A stretch of DNA of 64,000 nucleotides from Myxocyprinus asiaticus (taxonomy: Eukaryota > Chordata > Actinopteri > Cypriniformes > Catostomidae): positions 42,056,501 through 42,120,500 of the forward strand of contig NC_059365.1 of assembly GCF_019703515.2 (NCBI RefSeq), in the 5' to 3' direction. The notes under the pieces were generated by a model, which saw nothing but the letters and a program-made list of their open reading frames with translations, searched no databases and was not told the DNA's origin. Positions within the stretch are counted from its first letter, which is position 1, and each line of letters opens with the position of its first letter. Shown here piece by piece: positions 1 to 11,520 of this stretch. A program made the translations under genes and the position numbers.

Positions 1-113
1 TGTATTCTAATTACCAATGATTTAAATTGTAACTGTAGTGGAATACAGTTACTTATATTTTGTATTTTAAATATGTAATCCCGTTACATGTATTCCGTTA
101 CTCCCCAACACTG
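1..113. mobile_element. Partial hAT-like element, one terminus
   Basis: The segment ends in CTCCCCAACACTG at 101-113. Read on the minus strand this gives CAGTGTTGGGGAGTAACGG, nearly the terminus of the complete element starting at 757 (CAGGCTTGGGGAGTAACGG). The interior has the same run of 'gtaat / gttac' words. The other end lies outside the window, so the target duplication cannot be tested. The hAT assignment follows from the related copy at 757-2352. Confidence 0.6.
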
Positions 114-748
114 CGTATTGGACCCAATACTTTAATTTACTTTAAAAATGTGCCTTACTGAACCATATACTTTTTCTTTAAAAAAAAAAGAAAAGAAAAA
201 GGGATCAGTCAACACTATGTTCTGTTGTAATCTACATTATGTACATAATCTACATTATCTTACAAAAACTGTCAATAAAGTTGAACTTGTTCCTTGTCAG
301 ATTACATATATAAGAATTTATGTTAGGTCTCTAAGCTGTCCTGGTTTTAGTGGCAATGCCTGCTTTCACTTCATTCTCAAAAGTTTGAACAAAATCTCAG
401 AATCTTTGATTTGCAAAGTGTTCTATCATATTCACTCTTCTCATGTTCATGCTTTTGTCCCATGATTGATATACAGCAAAGTGCCCAAAAACTCTTGCTT
501 CGTCTCACGTCTCTGTCGAGAGTCAGAGTGAGTGGACTGTTGTGCTTGACCCCGTCACACTTTTTTCATCTTTTCACACCCATTTCATGACCCTTTGTTC
601 AAGTCTGAGGTGTGAACGACTGGTGCTGAACTAGAGAGGGTATATGACACTTTAAATATGCAGGAGGTATGGGTCTGTAGTCTGCGCACATGTAGGCCTT
701 CAGCGTCTGAAGCCCAAAGTATACTCCGGTTTTGACGCGAATGTTTAG
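114..748. other. Unassigned AT-rich DNA
   Basis: I recognise no gene or repeat family here. A 105-codon open frame at 148-465 begins with a lysine-rich run encoded by an A-tract and has no recognisable domain. The part from 480 to 750 is somewhat GC-richer and looks like single-copy sequence. Confidence 0.4.
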
Positions 749-2360
749 CGTATGCGCAGGCTTGGGGAGTAACGGAATACTTGTAACAGCATTACATAAT
801 CAGGATACAAAAAAATGTGTAACTGTAATCCATTACGGTTACATAAAAACTCAGCGTATTCAGATTACAATTACATTTGTGCTCAAGATCTCTTCTGGTT
901 CTCTCTCATGACTCACGTGAATCTGGCACCACTTACTGTCGCATGTGTAAATAACACCTGTCTCACATCAACACGGCTCTCAAGGCAGACGTGGTCAAAC
1001 CATTAATTGCTGTTTCATCACAATGGCCACTGGAGAAATATGATTATTTTTGTGGAAATTCAGACATTCTTGTCACTTCAATGGAGAAATGGGAAACAAC
1101 ATTACAGTTCAGAGCAATTTACCTTCCAGCTGTGAAGATGCAATAATTTTCCAAGGACCCGATACATAATTTAAAGAAGCATTTAAAGGTAAGACCCACA
1201 CAAAAATCACGTTAGCTAAGATAGCTCAAATTAGTCATAAGTGTTCCCTAATTTCGCCATCCGACCATCTGTCAATCGTTTTCGCAGGAGCAGGAATAGA
1301 AGCGGAGAAACGACCACTCCCCCGGCAAACGGGCAGTATTACGGTACACGGGATGCCTACTGTCGAAACTTTAGTGTGACTTCTCATTTTATCTTATCTT
1401 CAGTTAAAACTCAAAAATTGATCATGTTGTTATGACAACTGTAATTGGGACAGCATTTTTTTTTTTTTTTTTTTCAGATTTTATACATGAATATCAAATG
1501 AATTGAAAATGTTATTAAGTTCTTAGGGGAAAAGTGCAATGGATAATTTACCTGATTTTGATACTTATTATAAATGTATTGTTAAGAACAGTTCAAAGGT
1601 ATGGGTGAGGGAGAAATACTGGCAAATATAGCATTTTAAAACTCATAGAAAGTAGGAATAAGTAAATCAAGACACTAAAAAGGTTTAAATCTATTTTGAT
1701 CTATTCTTTAAAACAAGATGACAGGCACTGGAGGCATTACAGTAATAATAATAATGATGATGATGAAGATAGCCTGTGATCTACGTATTGCTGTTGGAAG
1801 TTAATGAATGGTCAGTGCCAATTAGTCTACATGCCAATTGCAATACAAGGCAGAATTCAACTTTGTAGTGTTTTTGAATCTGAGGTATGTCCTGTCAGAT
1901 TCTGTTTAAAGTTATCCAAGACATAATTCAGTGCATATGTTCTAAGTGTATTTGCTTGATGAGAAAATAAACTATTTTCTGTACAGACAGAGGTCTCACC
2001 TGATTTGGTTAAAAATGCAGATTTGTTCTACATTTGAACATATTCTGTTTTCATATTAAGGAGGCACTGTCCCTGCTTTAATGTTTTTTTCTTATATATA
2101 ATAATAGCTAAATTACTCATAACATTATTCAAGCACAGTTTGTTTGCATTCAGAAAGTACGATTAAAAGTCATCGAGAACATATTGCTTTTCTCTTGACT
2201 TTATTAACAAATGAGATCTTGAGGTAATCAAAAAGTAATCTGATTACATTACTTTCTTATCAAGGTAACTGGATTACATTACTGATTACATATTTACTAA
2301 GTACTCAGTATTTGTAACATATTACATTTTAAAAGTAACCCTCCCAACCCTGCGTATGCG
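749..2360. mobile_element. hAT-like non-autonomous transposon with 8-bp target duplication
   Basis: The element runs from CAGGCTTGGGGAGTAAC at 757 to GTAACCCTCCCAACCCTG ending at 2352. These ends are imperfect inverted repeats with the CAGG start typical of hAT transposons. The direct repeat CGTATGCG flanks it exactly at 749-756 and 2353-2360; an 8-bp duplication is the hAT hallmark. No transposase is visible in the 1.6-kb interior, so it is non-autonomous. Both terminal zones are rich in 'gtaatc / gattac' words. An open frame at 1241-1435 (64 codons) has no recognisable domain and could be captured DNA. Related ends lie at 1-113 and near 9140. Confidence 0.8.
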
Positions 2361-3390
2361 TACAGTCGAATGCTCAGCTTTTCAAAGTATACTGTATTTA
2401 ACTGTGCACACATACACAGGCGGTTGACACATGCATGCTACGACTGCTAGGAGATATTGGACTATTTTTTTTCTGGAGTTTAGACCCATAAAGATGTCTG
2501 TATAGTCCTTCAGACTTGAGTTTAACAAATGCAGGTATCTCCTGACCTCCTCACACAAGCGCTCTTGACGTGCACATCCACTCTTGTTGTTTCCACCTTC
2601 GTCTACATATGGACAACCATAGAAAGATAATCTGCGTCTCCTCTGACTCAGAAACTATGGGGTATCACGTATTACTTCATCAAAACAAAGACGTGGTTGA
2701 TTTTTTAAGGTCAAAGAGGATTAAAATCATATTAGCCAACATACTTAGATGCTTTATTTCAGGGAGCACAAATTGCTCGTAACAGCAGGTAAAGCCACAC
2801 GGCCAGATTGCTTACCAGGTACAGCAACCCTACCTTTACGGGCTGTCGGTCTGAAACCTTCACGTATGATTACGCTCACACACATTTACACACACACGGA
2901 TATATAGACACACCCCCACACACACCTAATACTATCAGCAGGCCAGTGGGGTAGATTATATCTGTAGACAGCAGACCACTGTACTCGTGACACCCCTCAA
3001 AAACACAGGTGGTATGACTGTTGGTATCCAACCGCTTGGCAAAGGTGCTGGAAAAAGAGTGTCAGTTTGTGGAGATGCCTGTCATTACCCATGATCATTT
3101 ACCATGAAGGTTAACCTCCAAACACATAAAATGACGCATTGCTTTCTCCCATATAGAGATAATGTACCCCATATGGCTGCATATGGAAGTATTATGAAGC
3201 TCTTTGTTCAATTGCATTTGCCAAATGTCTCTAATTTTTCACAGGCACAAACTAATGTGTCTGTAGGCATTAGAGTGTGTGTGATACATTCTGCAATTGG
3301 TGCCTGAACTGTCCCGTGTCATTTAACTTGCAAAGACTAATGAGACCTTCCTCGGTATTCAAGCCTGCAGCTGCATTCGTGATGACAGAT
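2361..3390. other. Unassigned DNA
   Basis: No gene or known repeat recognised. There is a short, impure CA-rich stretch around 2876-2930. Short open frames at 2570-2782 and 3104-3307 show no domain or codon-usage signal. The stretch ends in the tail of an Angel-like element near 3392. Confidence 0.4.
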
Positions 3391-3391
3391 G

Positions 3392-3428
3392 GCAGAATTG
3401 TCATTTTTGGATGAACTATTCCTTTAAG
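3392..3428. repeat. Angel-like element, terminal fragment
   Basis: Contains the words TTTTTGGATGAACTATTCC followed by TTTAA. This is the conserved terminus of the Angel-type inverted-repeat family seen complete at 4514-4802 and 5858-6323. Only one end is recognisable. Confidence 0.6.
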
Positions 3429-3479
3429 ATAACATAGAAAAAATGCTAAAAATGAACTACCTTAAAATAAAAGCTTCTT

Positions 3480-3660
3480 TTAGGGTGCCAATACAATTTT
3501 TAGGTGAGAAACTAAAGCTAGTTTAAAACATTAGCTTCCTAAACTACAGGCTACTCATAACTTAAAGTAGTTAGACTACAGTCAAGCTACTCTCTTAAAA
3601 TAGTTAGCTACACTACAAGCTACTAACAAAAAGTAGCTAACTACATTTAAGCTTTTTAAT
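3480..3660. repeat. Interspersed 'agctac/gtagct' repeat, copy 1
   Basis: The stretch is built from the words CTACAGGCTACTCATAA, AGTCAAGCTACT and CTACAAGCTACTAACAAAA. The same words in the same order recur at 11265-11440, so this is a dispersed family. No ends or target duplication could be fixed, and the superfamily is unknown. Confidence 0.55.
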
Positions 3661-4510
3661 AAGTAAATATATATATAAGAATCAGAAAATATTATTTAAT
3701 TCTAACAATAGTACTATAGAACCAGGGATGCCATCACGTGTGTCAAAGTATTATTGCCAAATTTTCACGGCAAGGTGTATAACGGTAAATTGAGTAGGCT
3801 ACTTGATATTAAAGCAAGTTTTTTTATTTATTTATTTATTTTTTTTTTTGGTTAATTTACGTAAGCATATTATCACTGTATACTTATTCGTATATTTTTA
3901 TGAATTTACTATCTGCTTCTTAAATGTCTCACTTTGCATATACAAGTTATAAGGGCTGCCTGTAGGATTTAATTTCTGGGTACACAGAGAAACCTGACCA
4001 AGTGAAAAAGTGTACCCTTATTGTCTAGGGGGGTCATGCACCCCCGGGAGAAATTTTGCAAAAACAACACCAAAGCATTCAATTCTGGTGACTTTGAGAG
4101 AAGCATTCATTTCTTCTTCAGTATGTGTATTGATAGTCATGTAACTATTTGCTACAAAGCATTTCTGAAATACTTGTTCACGTGACTAGTTGTTACCTCT
4201 CAAAAATTTGCATTTTGTTTCAGTTGATTCTAGATACATATGCACTTCATCCACCACTCTGTTTGTTCTCTGTGTTCTAAATTATGTTTTACTGTACAAA
4301 CTGTTTTACTGCATGAGAAACAATCTCCCATAAATCTCACAGGGGGCCACTTTTCTAAATTCTTACCTTTAGTTTTATTTAGATGGAATGATTTACAGCC
4401 AACCCTTCTTTTTAGTCACTTGTTTCCCAGCCAGACATAATGCCGTCATGTGCTGACTTTCATTTATATTGTTGTTCTTGGCAGATACATTTAACAAAAA
4501 CTTAAACAGG
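3661..4510. other. Unassigned AT-rich DNA
   Basis: No gene recognised. It holds a T-rich run at 3818-3848 (repeated 'ttta'), a 'catcacg...cggcaaggtgtataacggta' stretch that loosely resembles the repeat near 63630, and a C/G run at 4040-4046. The 66-codon frame at 4240-4440 has no domain. Confidence 0.35.
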
Positions 4511-4513
4511 TAG

Positions 4514-4802
4514 TTAAAAAGATAGTTCACTTAAAATGTGTATTTATGTCATCATTACTCAACCTCATGTTGTTCCCCACATGAATTTCTCTTTTGTGGA
4601 ACTAAAAAGGAGATCTTAGACAGAAAGTCACCATTCACTTTCACTGCATCTTTTTTTTTTTTTTTTTTTTTTTAAAACTGAGACTAACATTCTGCATATC
4701 ATCTCATTTTGAGTTCCACAGAAGAAAGAAAAGTCATGGGTTTATAAAATGTAAAAATGTGAAGTGATGACAATTTTCATTTTGGATGAACTGTCCCTTT
4801 AA
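4514..4802. mobile_element. Angel-like TTAA inverted-repeat MITE
   Basis: TTAA at 4514 is followed by AAGATAGTTCAC and 'gtcatcattactcaacctcatgttgtt'. The other end reads TTTTGGATGAACTGTCCC and then TTAA at 4799-4802. These are the inverted termini and TTAA target site of the Angel-type family known from zebrafish and other teleosts. The centre carries a T-tract of about 23 at 4651-4673. It encodes no protein, so it depends on another element's transposase. Confidence 0.75.
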
Positions 4803-5855
4803 CAGTCAATGCTCACAAGTTTAAAGTAAACAAAATGCACTGAACATGGTAACAGATGAAATCCTAAAAGAGGCTACCTTGTTGCCAAATCAGTTATTCA
4901 TGTACAAAGCTTAATATTATAGTATTTATATTATTATTATGTATACTATTACTGGTACATATGGCCTACTTATATTATTAAACTTGACTAATTCAACTGT
5001 TGTGTGTGACAGAAGCAAGTAATTGTCAAGTATTAGATGGAAACGATGTCCAGCGACATCACTGGCTGTAGTGAGAGTCATATGATATCATACGAATTAG
5101 CCAAAATTTAGAAAAGTCCTACGCATCCTTACAATTTCACTGTGAGAGTGTGTTGATGTAACAGGTGTTTAGCAGGGTGATGAATTCTGAAGCATCTCTC
5201 ATGTTCAAGAAGTCTTCATTCTGTGTGGTTCTGTTAGCATTACACACACAAAGCATTTTTTTATTCTTTTCATTTTTTTGCCTTACATGTCAAATGTGCT
5301 ATTTTATAAGGGAGCGCCAATGTTGCGCGCTTGCACTGTATAAACAGGAGCGATTGATTTATCATATCACTTGCTTGCAGAGACATGGTATAACACCATT
5401 TCATGTCGAATTAACAGGTTTAAATAAAGTAGGTTTAATCCTTAATTTTAGCAAATGTGCAAATGGATTGCTGCACGAGAGAGAGAGAGAAGGAGATGCG
5501 TAGGCGACGTTTTACCAGAGCTAAAAATGCAGGTTAATGAAGCTGTACATTACGAATGGAGAAAAGTAGTATTTCCATGGCAATACTGGCAATACTGGCA
5601 ATACTGGCGACGGCGGCTATGTATAGAACAACCATGGCTACTAAATGGATACTACAGTATTATTGTAGTAAAACCATGATTGATTTTCGTAAGTTTTACA
5701 AATAGGTTGGGTAACAATTTTAAACTGAACTTAAATTTATACTTAAGAATACTAATGAAACTAAAAACACTATATTTTATATAACTGAAACAAAATACAG
5801 TAATACACAGCAGCAATTAACTAAATATTTAGCTTCAAAAATGAAGTCAAAGTCC
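4803..5855. other. Unassigned DNA with short tandem repeats
   Basis: No gene recognised. Two small repeats are visible: (GA)n around 5477-5491, and three copies of the 10-mer CAATACTGGC at 5580-5609. The open frames at 5165-5503 and 5455-5679 run through these repeats and show no domain. A TATAAACAGGAGCG word at 5339 is not supported as a promoter. Confidence 0.4.
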
Positions 5856-5857
5856 AT

Positions 5858-6323
5858 TTAAAAGGATAGTTCACCCAAAAATTTTTATTCTCTCATCATT
5901 TACTCACCCTCATGCCATCCCATTTTTTACTATCAGTCTCCACTTTCACTTTCACATTCTTCTTCTTCTTTTGTTTTTGGCGATTTTCATTCTTTGTGCA
6001 TATCGCCACCTGCTGGGCAGAGTGGAGAATTTATGGTAAAAACAGACTTAAATAATTATATGTTTCTCACCCACACCTATCATTTCACTTCTGAAGATAT
6101 AGATTTAACCACTGGAGTCTTATGGATTACTTTTTTGATACCGTTATGTGCATTTTGGAGTTTCAAAGAAAGTCACTTTCTTTGTATGGAATTACAGAGC
6201 TGAAATATTCTTCTAAAAATCTTCATTAATGTTCTACTGAATAAATATCATACACATCCAGGATAGCATAAGGGTGAGTAAATGATGAGAGAATTTTCAT
6301 TTTTGGGTGAACTATTCCTTTAA
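5858..6323. mobile_element. Angel-like TTAA inverted-repeat MITE
   Basis: The left end is TTAA, then AAGGATAGTTCACCC, at 5858. The right end is GGGTGAACTATTCCT, then TTAA, at 6320-6323. These are imperfect inverted repeats with a TTAA target site. The interior holds the family words 'actcaccctcatgccatcc' and 'agggtgagtaaatgatgaga'. At 466 bp it is longer than the 4514 copy, with extra central sequence at about 5945-6060. It is non-coding; the 69-codon frame at 5994-6203 is incidental. Confidence 0.8.
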
Positions 6324-6326
6324 TTG

Positions 6327-7018
6327 ACCTTATTCACAGTAGCACCATCTTTGATGTGAATGAAAACAAGCTGTGAGGGATAGACTTACTGTCTCTTCAA
6401 TGACATGAGCTGTATAAAGCTATCAAATAGCTTCTAGATCACATTTAATTTTCCACAACTCATGTTGTCTTGAGTTTTTTGTCAACTTAAATGTCTTGGA
6501 AAGATTATTATTATTATTATTTTTACGTTTCACCAGCGGAACGATCCAAACGATTCAAACGGAATGATTTAAACAGTTGTACAACCCAATAAAGAGACTC
6601 TAAGTCTATCCCTCACTGCCTCGTTGTCATTCACATCAAAAATCAAAGATGGCGATGCTTTGAATAAGGTCTGTTAGGGATGCAGCTTCACTTCAACTCT
6701 GCTTAAACCAGAAACAGCTTAAGAGAGATTAAGTATTTCATACTGTGGGGGAAAGGGCAAATTGACATGTGTCCTCTGATTCCCACTGACCCCTGCTGTG
6801 GTTGGGTCTTAAGCTAGTTCACACTGCCAACAACTTTGTTGCTGCATGTTGCCAGTCGCTGTTCTGGTTGGTCACTAGTACAGTAGGCATTCCTAGTTAT
6901 GGTTGCCCTAGTGACAGATAGGAACATCACTACCACTAAGATGTCACTCCATGTCATTCCATATTGACATCAAATCAGTTTTTATGCCACTTAAAATAAG
7001 CACATACACATTAATTAA
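6327..7018. other. Unassigned DNA
   Basis: No gene recognised. The words 'caaagatggcgatgctttg' and 'catctttgatgtgaatga' at 6330-6360 and 6640-6665 are inverted relative to each other, hinting at a decayed inverted-repeat element of about 330 bp. No TSD was found. Confidence 0.35.
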
Positions 7019-7020
7019 TA

Positions 7021-7690
7021 CACGGATGAGCCAAAACATTATGACCACCTGTCTAATATGCTGTTGGTCCTCCATGTGCCACCAAAACAGCACCGACCCA
7101 CTGATGCATGGACTCTACAAGACCCCTGAAGGTGTCCTGTGGTATCTGGCACCAAGACATTAGCAACAGACCCTTCAAGTCCTGTAAGTTGCAAGGTGGA
7201 GCCAGCATGGATGACTTGTTGGTCCAGCACATCCCACAGATGCTCAATTGGATTGAAATCTGGAGAATTTGGGGGCGAGGGCAACACCTTGAACTCTTCA
7301 TCATGTTCCTCAAACCATTCTCGAACAATGTGTGCAGTGTGGCAGGGTGCATTATCCTGCTGAAATAGGCCAATGCCATCAGGGAATAACATTGCCATTA
7401 AGGGGTGTACCTGGTCTGCAACAATGTTTAGGTAGGTGGCACGTGTCAAATTGACATCCACATGAATGGACGGACCTCCACCAGCTTGTCATCTTCCCAT
7501 AGTGCATCCTGGTGCCATCACTTCCCCAGGTAAATGGCACACATGTACACGGCCGTCCAGGTGATGTAAAAGAAAACGGGACTCATCGGACCAGGCAACC
7601 TTCTTCCACTGCTCCAAGGTCCAGTTCCGATGCTAGCGTGCCCATTGTAGTTTCATGTCGTATCACTCGGCGGACGCTTCCTTCTCACAT
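7021..7690 (-). mobile_element. Tc1-type transposon, 5'-truncated
   Basis: A TA dinucleotide at 7019-7020 precedes CACGGATGAGCCAAAACA, a Tc1-type terminus. The transposase reads on the minus strand. The element breaks off near 7690, where another AT-rich repeat begins, so the second terminus and the N-terminal DNA-binding half of the gene are missing. Confidence 0.75.
7039..7690 (-). pseudogene. Tc1/mariner transposase, C-terminal part, 36-residue D-E spacing
   Basis: This is the cut-and-paste transposase of the surrounding element, acting on its own inverted repeats in the nucleus. The 140-codon frame at 7039-7461 contains QQDNAPCHTA (second catalytic Asp) and SPDFNPIEHLWD (catalytic Glu), and ends in a GGTWRTNSILDRWS tail. 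Counting residues between Asp and Glu gives 36, not the 34 of typical Tc1 enzymes; this resembles the DD36E group. Upstream coding (7462-7650) continues in another frame, so at least one frameshift is present. The first Asp and the paired helix-turn-helix domains are not recognisable. It is non-functional. Confidence 0.75.
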
Positions 7691-8345
7691 AAAATAATTT
7701 CAATTCAGATTAATATTTCATGTCCATTTATTTATTTATTTGATAAAAAGCAGTTATTCACAAAATATGATTTCCACTTTGCATCAAGGTCTTGATCTTG
7801 TTGGAGTTTATTTTGTGATAATTGACTGACTGCACATTATTCCTGTCTTATTACTGTTCTCTATGGAATACGCGATTCTGATTGGTAAATTGCTCGATCT
7901 AGCATGAATAAAAATATGAGTTTAAATATGTTTAAATAGTCAAACACTTCTGATATAAAGAAATTATATAAAGTAATATTTTACTGGTCATCCAGGTATT
8001 GAGATCTGTCATTTATCTTACTTCTTATATCACTCTGCGATCGTTACAAGTAAGCTAATAAAATAATTTCAACTCAACCCAATATTTCATGTCCACATAT
8101 TTATTTATTTAGAATGTAGTATTGTAATAATTGGGACAATTAGCAGTTAGCTGGAAATGTTTTCAATATAAACACTCACAGTACTCCGATGCAAACCAGA
8201 GGTGGAATTCAGCTGTTTCTGAAGACTCCGCAGTCTTTTTCTTCTCACATTATAATTGTTGCAAATTAAACCCCTTTAGGGTGACCCTGATGGGGTTTAA
8301 TTTAAAATAATGACCGACTGACTATAGATCATCCCTTACAGGACT
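7690..8345. repeat. Degraded repeat cluster with duplicated AT-rich motif
   Basis: The stretch 'aaaataatttcaa...aatatttcatgtccatttatttattta' at 7690-7740 recurs at 8059-8113. Words such as GGGTGACCCTGATGGGGTTT (8279-8298) and 'ataattgactgactg' recur at 25965-26080 ('catgatggggtttattgtgtgataat'). This is a dispersed family of unknown class. No coding sequence seen. Confidence 0.45.
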
Positions 8346-8396
8346 GGACCCAAGCATGAGTGAAGCAAAGGGATCGAATTGTATCGTCATGGTGCT

Positions 8397-8548
8397 AACC
8401 TTAACCCTAATGAAATTTGCTAGAACTGAAGACATGCGCAACCTGCACACCCACCCAGACCACACCCCCCAGCCCATCAACAGAATACACATGCGCAACT
8501 CCCAACCCACCCCAGCCCAACCCCCTAGCTCCCCCCGAAAAATCTTTG
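8397..8548. repeat. C-rich tract, G-quadruplex-prone on the minus strand
   Basis: Positions 8501-8536 contain the C-runs CCCAACCCACCCCAGCCC, CCCCC and CCCCCC separated by 1-5 bases. On the minus strand this gives at least five G-runs with short loops, fitting the G3+N1-7 quadruplex rule. A telomere-like 'aaccttaaccctaa' lies just upstream at 8397. Open frames across it (95 and 70 codons) are composition artefacts. Confidence 0.5.
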
Positions 8549-8579
8549 AAACTTGTTTTTTAACATAGGGAATGTAATT

Positions 8580-8960
8580 GTTGCTTGCCCATGCAAAACT
8601 TACTACCATGATGCTAGGCTGTTGCCAGGGCAGTGCTATGCAATTGCTAGGGGTTTACTTACTATCCCTATAGTCTCTGATATTCTGGTCCCTATATGCC
8701 CATGTTGTATATGTTTTATTTATATGTTTGCTTACAGAAATTGTAATCCTGATCACAAAAGCAATAGTACACCTCTCCTCAACAAGCCACACAATTTGAG
8801 GTATTATTTACCAACATGCTATACCTATGGTTATGGGTTTGTGACCTGTAGTGTTGGTGATGCTTGCCTCAGCAAACACCACTGTTGTAGTTGTAAGGCC
8901 TCTTTTGTGGCAGTTTGTAAAAGTGTTGGGTAACCCCATAAAACCCTGGGTACTGGACAG
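8580..8960. repeat. Degenerate copy of the minisatellite-bearing repeat
   Basis: Contains 'gctgttgccagggcagtgctatgcaattgctagg', matching the 84-bp unit expanded at 38270-38970. About 130 bp further on is CTCCTCAACAAGCC, followed by 'a-aatttgag', matching 39128-39155. The two loci share both parts in the same order, so this is a shorter copy of the same interspersed repeat. The 126-codon open frame at 8553-8933 has no domain and is not called a gene. Confidence 0.55.
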
Positions 8961-9139
8961 GGTGGTTTGATCTGAAGGAGATGACAGATGGAGAATGTGG
9001 TCAGACGTGGCTATGCAGAACATGTTGTTAACCCTGCTGAGACCTACAGCCCAACTGATGTCTGATTCTGATGAACCAACAGAGAGGGTCCTGAACATTG
9101 TGTTGGTGATTGGCTGAACTGCATGAAACCTGTGAAGAA

Positions 9140-9345
9140 CTGTGTTGGGTAATAACTGATTATATGTAACTGATTATCTGTAATATGGATTATGTAATCA
9201 GATTACAAAATTAAATTACTTGTAATTAGATTACATTAAATGTTAAAATGTGCATAATTAGATTACTTCTACATTTTATGGATTACATGATTACATTTTT
9301 GATTACATTACCTATCAGCTAATGGCAATAACTTGCTCGTAATTT
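9140..9345. repeat. hAT-like fragment rich in gattac words
   Basis: The stretch starts at TGTGTTGGGTAATAACTG and repeats 'gtaatcagattac / gattacatgattac'. This is the sequence style of the terminal zones of the element at 757-2352, and the start resembles its TIR. No second terminus or 8-bp duplication could be found. Confidence 0.5.
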
Positions 9346-10880
9346 ACTGATTATGCTTCTAAATCTAAACAGACAAAGTGCATGTAATACGTTAAGGTCA
9401 CACCTTCTCATTAATAATTATAAGGAGGTACACAATGTGACAGAAATGCGACCTGGACATGATTTTGTGAGATTCAGCCAATTATAGAACCTATTAAATC
9501 CCTTAGAGAACAGTGATGTGAAGTTCATGTTTTCTTTTAAACTTCTGTAATCTGTTGCCATAGTTACTTAGATCGTTCCTCAAACACTATAGATCTTGAT
9601 GTAATCAGCAATGCTGGCATCATAATTGTCTTCTTGGGGATAACAGTCAACGGGAGCACAGAGGATAAGAGAGAAATTGTTTTGCCAGAAGACAATTTAA
9701 ATATGTACCTTTCCAATAGTCCATTCTGGACATGTAAGTAAGATCAAACAGAATCAGAACTGATATCCATGTTTGATATCATTCCCAAGATGCTGGTGAT
9801 GTGACACTTTTATGATGTGGATGTGAAAACAGAAACTCTGTGACACACATATGTGTCCTTCTTCTTGTATTCCCTCACGGTTAAGTTTATGCCGAAGGGA
9901 ATGACGGGCAGATGTGATATATTTCAGAATTCCTCCTATGATAATTTTTCATCACAGCTTTTTATCCGAGCATCACAGTCCTCCAGATTTGGGTTTGTCT
10001 CCTCTTCCTGTGCTTATCCGAGCACTGATCCATCTCCTCTGGTCTCAAACACACACAGTGCCAGCTTGCATCATGGAAAAATATCCACACAAGCAAGTTA
10101 GATCTTTCCATTGATCCCGTGAACCCTAAAAAATCTCATTGAGAACTCCTGCTGTAATCTTTACCCGTGGACGAGTCTGTCAGGGGGAGGTTGCTGCAGA
10201 TAGCTGATGATTACAGAAAAACTGACTTCAGACAATTATTTGGAGTGTGATTATGTCCACTATGCCTGCAGCTAGCCATTTTTACAACGACTCATGCTTT
10301 GCCTCTCATTTGATGACGGTATCTTTATAATTTTTTTAAAACATTGTTTTGTCATGTTCTTTTGTCTTTATCTATGCTTGATGGAAAACACTGCTTCTGA
10401 ACAGAGCTTATATATGTAATAGATGCTCATTTCACTATTTCCATGGCAACAAAACCCTCATTTCAAAGGTAGCTGTGTGATAAAAGTGTTTTGGGTCTTT
10501 ATGAAGCAGGATAAATACTTTGCTGTTACTAAACTCAGGCTGAATAACAAGGTTGTGAAAGTGTGAGGCTGGATATGGTCATTAGTGGAAATCCATTTGT
10601 GCAAGTTGATCTCTATATGTCTGTCTATCTGTCTGTAAAGGCTCCAATACATTCCCAGTGAAGTTCTACTTTGTTCTTTGCTCAGAGCTAGAAAGAAGGT
10701 TGAAATAGCTGAGCAACGGTATACTGTTTACAAACATTCAGACACTGCCCAGGCCACTGCGGCCGGCGTTTAAAGGAGTATTTAAACATGAGACACATGC
10801 AGTCGTGTAAACAGACTATGTGTATAACATTAACAGTACATAATTAATGTGACAGTACAAGGTGTTAACAGTAACTACAT
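9346..10880. other. Unassigned, apparently single-copy DNA
   Basis: I see no repeat family recurring elsewhere in the window and no gene. Short frames at 9853-10101 and 9914-10114 overlap in different frames and lack domains. Segments such as 9585-9680 and 10140-10320 have balanced composition and unrepeated words, so they are reasonable places to look for conserved non-coding elements. This is inference only. Confidence 0.35.
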
Positions 10881-10884
10881 GCCT

Positions 10885-11133
10885 CCCCTTACAAAAATCG
10901 AGAGTTCAGGCAAACTTCCTGTAAATTTGCTACACATTATTTTCATATGCAAATGAGCTTTGCGGAAAACTCGTCTTTTTCGCCAAATGTTTCTACAGGT
11001 TCACCACTACTGATGAAGAGCTGCAAACTTCTGGCAAACATTTGCGATGAATCGCAAGATCATTGGCATGTGAAAATAATGAGTGTGACATTTGCTGGAA
11101 GTTTGCAGCAAGTTTGTCAGAATTCTAGATTTG
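10885..11133. mobile_element. 'CTTACAAAAATC' palindromic MITE, copy 1
   Basis: The left end is CCCTTACAAAAATCGAGAG (10884) and the right end is GAATTCTAGATTTGAATAA. Both arms carry inverted versions of 'atgcaaatgagctttgcgg' and 'gcaaacttc-ggcaaacatt', so the element folds back on itself. Four more copies or fragments are in the window (23930, 37491, 41217, 54337). It is non-coding; the 63-codon frame at 10947 is incidental. Confidence 0.6.
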
Positions 11134-11264
11134 AATAAACTCCACATGAGATCAGGAAAAGAAGCTTTAACAAATTGATGATGCTTTCATGGCACTATTG
11201 CTAACGCTAACATGGCCATAATGTGCACTGGTTAAACTCTGTTATTGTATTTTATAGAAGTTTG

Positions 11265-11440
11265 CTGTTTTGGGGAAGCTACTTTTAAATGGGGACATAC
11301 CATTTATGTAACATACCAAGATAATGCTACTCATAATGTAAAGTTGTTATGCAGTCAAGATAACTACAGTCAAGTTATTCTTTTGAAAAAGTAGTTGCTA
11401 AACTACAAGCTACAGTACTAACAAAAGCAGATAACTTCTT
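11265..11440. repeat. Interspersed 'agctac/gtagct' repeat, copy 2
   Basis: Shares the words GCTACTCATAA, CAGTCAAG and CTACAAGCTACAGTACTAAC with the copy at 3480-3660, in the same order. Unknown class. Confidence 0.5.
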
Positions 11441-11520
11441 TGAGGCTGTTAAAAGAAGAAAATATTTTATTTATAGTTCTGTATTTTTTGTTTGTTGTTA
11501 TTAACAGTTTTATTGATTCC

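Noticed and set aside
5165..5503. A 112-codon frame with a hydrophobic start that could be a signal peptide
   Set aside because: The hydrophobic part comes from a T-rich run and the end from a (GA)n repeat. There are no splice sites or domain.
8553..8933. A 126-codon cysteine-rich frame resembling a small secreted protein
   Set aside because: It lies in a repeat shared with 37261-39240, has no signal peptide and is not preserved in the other copy.
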